From Dillenia suffruticosa (Eukaryota > Streptophyta > Magnoliopsida > Dilleniales > Dilleniaceae), in NCBI GenBank assembly GCA_033439265.1, contig JAVTVX010000026.1, positions 7,007,001 through 7,071,000 on the forward strand: a stretch of 64,000 bases of DNA. The letters run 5' to 3'. The position numbers and the translations under genes are program-made. The notes under the pieces were generated by a model. It did no database searches. It saw only the letters and a program-made list of their open reading frames with translations, and was not told where the DNA came from. Every line of letters begins with the position of its first letter. Positions within the stretch are counted from its first letter, which is position 1. This document shows positions 59,537 to 64,000 of this stretch, piece by piece.

Positions 59537-59560
59537 TTTTATAAGTAGATCTTGCTCGGT
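59537..59560 (-). promoter_or_regulatory. Candidate TATA box for a minus-strand transcript
   Basis: On the minus strand CTTATAAAACTCTCC (59545-59531) is followed after about 50 bases by a pyrimidine-rich leader (CTCTCTCCATCAG and TCTCTCAATCTCAATCC, about 59440-59490), the usual arrangement of plant core promoters with Y patches. It belongs to the possible gene at 59213-59420. Confidence 0.4.
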
Positions 59561-59699
59561 TGGTTCGGGAACTAATCCCCTTAAGCATGATCGGGCTTTC
59601 GATCTTTATAGGAACGAAAAAATCAGAGAGACCTGCCCCCAAAGTGAGTCCTGCAAGCGATCGATCTAAATTAGTCAAAACGAAACTCAGGATACTAGG

Positions 59700-61111
59700 T
59701 TGGTGGTCAAGCTATGATACCTAAAAAAAACCATAAGCAGGTCTTTCAATATTTTTCAAAATTCTTCATTTTGTTATTTAAGTCTCACAAATTTCCTCAA
59801 ATTTTACTAATTTTGAGGCTTTCACAGCGTAAAAACTTCATTGGATATTTATGAATTTAAAACTTTCGAATTTCAAAACTTTTTTCACAATTAAAAGTTT
59901 TTCATTTTAAAATTTTCGTATTCTCTTTATATTTATCATGACTCTTGTTTGAAGAAAATTCAGAATCCGATATTTTAATACGATTTCAAATTATTCTAGA
60001 AATGTTGCAACTCAATTAATTGTAAATCAAAATTAAGAATTTTATTCTCTTTTATCAGAGTGTCACTTTATTGTACGTGACTTTCTAAATTCGCAATTAA
60101 AATAACCATGCGAACAAAAAAAATCAAATTCTAATATATTTGAAAAACTTGTTACAAACTCTAAGGTAACATCACCAAATCACCATTAAATTTATCATAA
60201 ATGTGATTAACACTTAAAAGGAGTTTCATATTACCTATTTATTAATGAATGTTTGGAGTTCGAACACTCATGTAAACCTATGATCATAGTTATCATGTAC
60301 TCTAACCCCTTCAGTAGAAAATCCTAATCCTTACAGATGTCACTGAAATGAGAGAATTCAAAATGAATATATTTAAAGAGAGAACATGAATTATATTGTT
60401 TTTCAAAGAAAAGCTAATGTTCTTAATTTTAAAAGGAGGAAATTTAAAAGGAATGCTTTTAAAGCAATAAAATTGAAAATAATTTAATTGTTTTGGAGAG
60501 AATTAATTTAATTAATTTCAAAGAGAAAAATATAAATTCCATTCTTTTAGAGAGAACAAAATCAATATGATTAGAGAAAGAAAAAATGAAATAAATTGAT
60601 TTTTTAAAAAGAAAATTAAATTTATATAGATTCTATTTGAAAAGAGAGAAAATTAATATTTAAATTATAAAAAAGTAAAAGTTATCTAAATATTAATGTA
60701 CATACCAAACAAGAAAAGAAAACTATTACCCCAAATACAAGAAGTTTTTTTACATGCTTTTCTCCTCTTATCTTCTACCTCGTACCCCCTAAAAATAAGA
60801 TGTATTCTATAAATGTTGGTTTTTTTTAAAAAAAAAAAAAAAGAAAAAAACAAAGAAGAAAAGAGTGATGACCTGCTACCATCTACAATTCTTCTCCAGG
60901 AAATTTGTTGTTTGTCTCTTTCAATTTTCTTTTCAAACGCCCTTCATTCTTCTTTATGATTTCCAAACACTAAGACCCCCAACATTTGCAGCAAGCATCA
61001 ACGGCAACATCTTTACAGATTGAGATTACCGATATCGCCATCAGCTATCCATTTCACGTTAGCAAACTTGAAAATTGATAAAAAGCGGTGATGGGAATGG
61101 GATTGTCCTCT
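59700..61111. other. Host intergenic region downstream of the potassium transporter
   Basis: AT-rich sequence with A-runs and GAGAGAAAATTAAT-like fragments (60340-60690) and an A-tract at 60828-60852. I see no gene, RNA or transposon. The first few hundred bases left of 61112 are the 3' untranslated region and terminator of the transporter; no clear AATAAA signal stands out from the AT-rich background. Confidence 0.5.
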
Positions 61112-64000
61112 TCAAACCTCATAAAGCATTCCTACCTCAATACGCTGCGGCAGCGGAATACCTAAAGCAGGCAATGCCGATCTGCAGTTATTGTGTAGAA
61201 CTTCATAAAAAGCAAGCATACTTCTGTCAAACCAGCTGCTGTTCTTGCCAATATAAAATCTTGTCTTCCCTCGAATGTGAACTACACCTACAAGCTTGGC
61301 CTCTTCCAAATCAGAAACCTCTTCCTCAACTTCTGAAGGAACCAACGATGTACCACAACTTTTGCTCAGTATATGAGCCTTCAAGCGATCTGTGACCTGC
61401 CTCACAAAGTCATCCCCCTCAAGATTAAGAGAATCTGCATAGCCATACTGAATCACACATCCGTATGCTCCCTTAAGGTCCATTTTGTGGACAACAACAC
61501 GCTCATGTGAAGCTACTTTAGGAACCAACAAGTACCGCAGGGAAGTAAATATTGTAATCTTATGAAGAGAATTCATGTTCTTTATGTAATGCCCCAAAAT
61601 TGGTGTCAGCCCATCTTGAATATTAGTGTAAAAGAAACACAATCCTGGTACCCTCTGAACAGCTGGGTCAGCTAATAGCACCTTCAGTCTCTCTAGGTTA
61701 ATCTTGTGTGTTAATTCGTACTCAACTTTCCTCTGCCTCCCATAGAACCAGCCAAACATGATAAAAGCAAGTATAAATGAAATGGCAAAAGGAATCCAAC
61801 CACCCTGAAGAAGTTTAGTGCAGACAGCACTAACATATACCCCTTCCATGGTGAAAAATACGATTAAGTACAGGAAAGCCAGCACAAGAGGAGTTCGCCA
61901 TATCATTATCATGACCAGTGTCAGCAGTACGGTGGTAATGAGCATAACCAAACTGATAACAACACCTGCAAACATGGTTCTTTCCATAAGAAAACAACAA
62001 CAACAAACAGACTAAGATAAACTGAGGAGTGCAATCTTATGAGAAAAGCACAGTGCAGCATCATCAGAGAACAACAATTGAGTCAACTGAGGAGTGCAAT
62101 CTTATGCATGATAGTATTAAAACCTAGGAAGTCTGAAGATTCCAAAGTGGAAGCCATATCCATATCATATACTTGCTGCATATTTGTCAAATACTACACA
62201 TGGAGTATCCATTATCTTTTTAATACCATGTACTTCAGAGGAACTTAATGGATACTTCACATGAACTTTTTAGCAACATTAACATTCACTAACATGTATA
62301 TTTTATTTATGTATTAATTGACTGGACAAAACATAAATAGAGAAATCACAATTGTTATACCTACTAGTTGTTTATCATTAACACCCCTTTTAAATATTTA
62401 AATTACTAATTTGCTTAACTTTACTTGTTTAAAATTAAAAGTATATGATAACAGTAAAACTTATTCACTATAAATATATTAATATTTTTGTTTTAATCAT
62501 GTAATCTCGTATTCTAGTTTTTGAAAATTCACTATATTTTTGTATCGCTATCATGCTTATTTGTTACTAGGTTTAAGATCTTTCAAGTTAAAAAAGAAAA
62601 ATACTTTCTGCATAAAATATTATTGATGAAGACTAAAATTTTCAGAAATTTGTCATACTCCGTACTTCTGAAATTAAAACTATTCTCCTTTAAATAGCAG
62701 GATGAAAATTTTCCATACCAAATGCATTTCCAATATCTTGTCCATCTCCAAAAATAAGTATGACAGCAACACAGAGAACCATAAGAATGTAGTTGACGTC
62801 GGGGGAGTAAACTTCGCCTTCTTTGGTGGAAGAGGTGTGCACAACCTTTACCCTAGGAAAATAATCCAGAGCTACAGATTGCTTGATGATAGAAAAGGTG
62901 GCAGATACCAGTGATTGACTCGCTACAATTGCTGCTAACGTGGATATGACAAAGACAGGCCAATATATCGATTTTGGTATGAACTTGTAAAACCCATCAT
63001 GATGATCATGGGGATGCTTAATCAGATATGCTGTCTGGCCAGCATATGTCAGAACCAATGATGGATATATGGTGAATAAGAACGCAATCTGTCAAAGTAA
63101 TAGATCTTAGAAGCAGCTTTATAAAACTAGAAATCCAAAAAATAAAAAATAAAAAAATAAAAGTGAAAAATAAAATTTCAAAAGTAAAATTTACCTGAAT
63201 GGAACTCTTATTGAAATGACCAAGGTCTGCAAACAATGCTTCTGAGCCTGAAATTGTAAGATGAAAACAAAGATAAACCACTGGATTTACTTTTTTGTTT
63301 AATGTTATAGACCAGACCAAAAAAGGAAAAGAAAAGAAAAGAAAAGTATTTTATGAAAGAAATTTAGGCTGTGGCTTGTTTCCACAATCTTGTTTCAGCA
63401 TATACTTTTCCCCTGATTATAACAAATTTTGGGCATTGTAGTACTATCAGCATGCTTATCCGTCTTAAGGTAGAATATAAGCAAGAGGCAAAGCATCTTT
63501 TGCAGCAAAAAAAAGGTAGGATACAAGTATATTCTCCAACAAAATCAGTAAAAGAACTGATATCTCTTAAAAAGGAATCTCATCTTGGACTGATAATAAT
63601 GATCTAGCAGAGCTAATGTGCACATACATTTCCAAGTTGTCTTTCTACATAAAGATGGAATAGTAATGACCTTCTAGAACTCGATTCTGATACAAGGAAA
63701 AGAATGCAAAAATATAAATCAAAGACCTACACTTCTTCTTAGATGACATGCTTGAGAACACAAGCTTGTGGTTCTCTCAATGCTAATGAACAGGATAAAT
63801 GAAGAAGCATGTCAATTTCATACATTCTAAAAGTTACAGGGCTCAATTGTGAATCTCACCTGTGATGCAGAGGACAGTTCCACTGAGCAGTAGCCAGCCT
63901 TCCTTTCCATTTCTGAGAAAGAAAGTTAAGATGTAATGAGGAGATACAGCCCTAAATATAGACGGGTAATGATGCACGATACTATAGATTCCAACAAGTG
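61112..64000 (-). CDS. HAK/KUP/KT potassium transporter, C-terminal part (5' end beyond the window)
   Basis: Four exons on the minus strand: 64000-63860 (continues off the edge), 63247-63195, 63088-62719 and 61965-61112. All junctions are GT-AG and in phase, giving about 471 residues to the stop. Family signatures: LVGIYSIVHHYPSIFRAVSP, NGKEGWLLLSGTVLCITG, GSEALFADLGHF, YPSLVLTYAGQTAYL, SIYWPVFVISTLAAIVASQS, FPRVKVVHTS and GQDIGNAFG. Several hydrophobic membrane helices follow, then a soluble C-terminal region from about YGRQRKVEYE. The family moves K+ (with H+) across the plasma or vacuolar membrane and usually has 750-800 residues and 10-14 helices, so roughly the first 300 residues are missing here. 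The C-terminus ends GMLYEV. I cannot place it safely in a cluster. It is intact as far as it can be seen. Confidence 0.95.
61966..62718 (-). other. Intron of the potassium transporter (753 bp)
   Basis: Donor GTATGG follows AATGCATTTG (62718) and acceptor TTTGCAG precedes GTGTTGTTATC (61966). The junction splits a glycine codon to give IGNAFG-VVISLV. A/T-rich; no embedded element is recognised. Confidence 0.85.
63248..63859 (-). other. Intron of the potassium transporter (612 bp)
   Basis: Donor GTGAGATTC (63859) follows the CATCACAG exon end and acceptor AATTTCAG precedes GCTCAGAAGC. It joins LCIT-G-SEALF. Frames inside it (for example 63371-63607 on the plus strand) are chance. The short intron 63089-63194 (106 bp, donor GTAAAT, acceptor TTGACAG) separates the next two exons. 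Confidence 0.85.

Noticed and set aside
61075-61395. 106-codon plus-strand frame
   Set aside because: Antisense shadow of the potassium transporter's last exon.
1-64000. tRNA, rRNA, snoRNA or miRNA genes
   Set aside because: No cloverleaf with B-box, ribosomal motif or clear precursor hairpin was recognised by eye; the Rep-element hairpin is longer and better explained as an origin-type structure.

Overview
This is eudicot nuclear DNA. It is AT-rich, has GT-AG introns, and carries a plant HAK/KUP/KT potassium transporter plus plant-type Ty1/copia, Ty3/gypsy-like and CACTA elements. No species is claimed. About 90% of the window is nested transposable elements. The only clear host gene is the 3' part of the potassium transporter at the right edge (minus strand, four exons seen, 61112-64000). 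A second, weaker host signal is a promoter-like and first-exon-like stretch at 59213-59690.

Layout, left to right. (1) 1-8648 is the right part of a CACTA (En/Spm) element, CACTA-1. A 3.36-kb solo LTR (5189-8548, target duplication CCGAC) sits in its terminal repeats. CACTA-1 itself sits inside an old copia element read on the minus strand (Copia C, 8652-11854). (2) 12619-35759 is a 23-kb CACTA element, CACTA-2, in minus orientation. It has a decayed TNPD transposase (Transposase_21 with DUF4218 and DUF4216), a second small CACTA gene, a gene resembling the 'putative plant transposon protein' family, and a decayed Ulp1/C48 peptidase gene. It hosts a 2.7-kb virus-like Rep element with 114-bp terminal inverted repeats (13746-16454) and a 2.1-kb solo LTR (30978-33121). 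(3) 36567-47217 is an old copia element (Copia B). Its left LTR is split by a 3.58-kb deletion-derivative CACTA (CACTA-3, 36699-40279) with a clean 3-bp target duplication TGT. (4) 49679-51262 is a probable SIRE-like solo LTR. (5) 51911-59212 is a young, structurally complete copia element (Copia A) with 444-bp LTRs about 99% identical and target duplication CTTGC. (6) 59213-64000 is mainly host sequence.

The three CACTA elements belong to one family with two distinguishable termini: an 'A' end at 35759 and 36699, and a 'B' end at 8648, 12619 and 40279. They carry long arrays of short GTAAC/TTACC-type subterminal repeats and GC-rich blocks, and all carry remnants of the same genes. Relative ages from nesting and end-repeat divergence: Copia C is older than CACTA-1, which is older than its solo LTR. 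Copia B (LTRs roughly 13% apart) is older than CACTA-3. Copia A (about 1% apart) is the most recent insertion.

The most unusual object is the Rep element. It pairs a CRESS-DNA-virus-type replication initiator (HUH endonuclease plus superfamily-3 helicase parts) with transposon-like long terminal inverted repeats, a 51-bp-arm hairpin, a triple iteron-like repeat and a second unrecognised coding tract. It lies inside CACTA-2 at a point where the two sister CACTA copies have nothing comparable. Everything was read by eye; no database search was possible.
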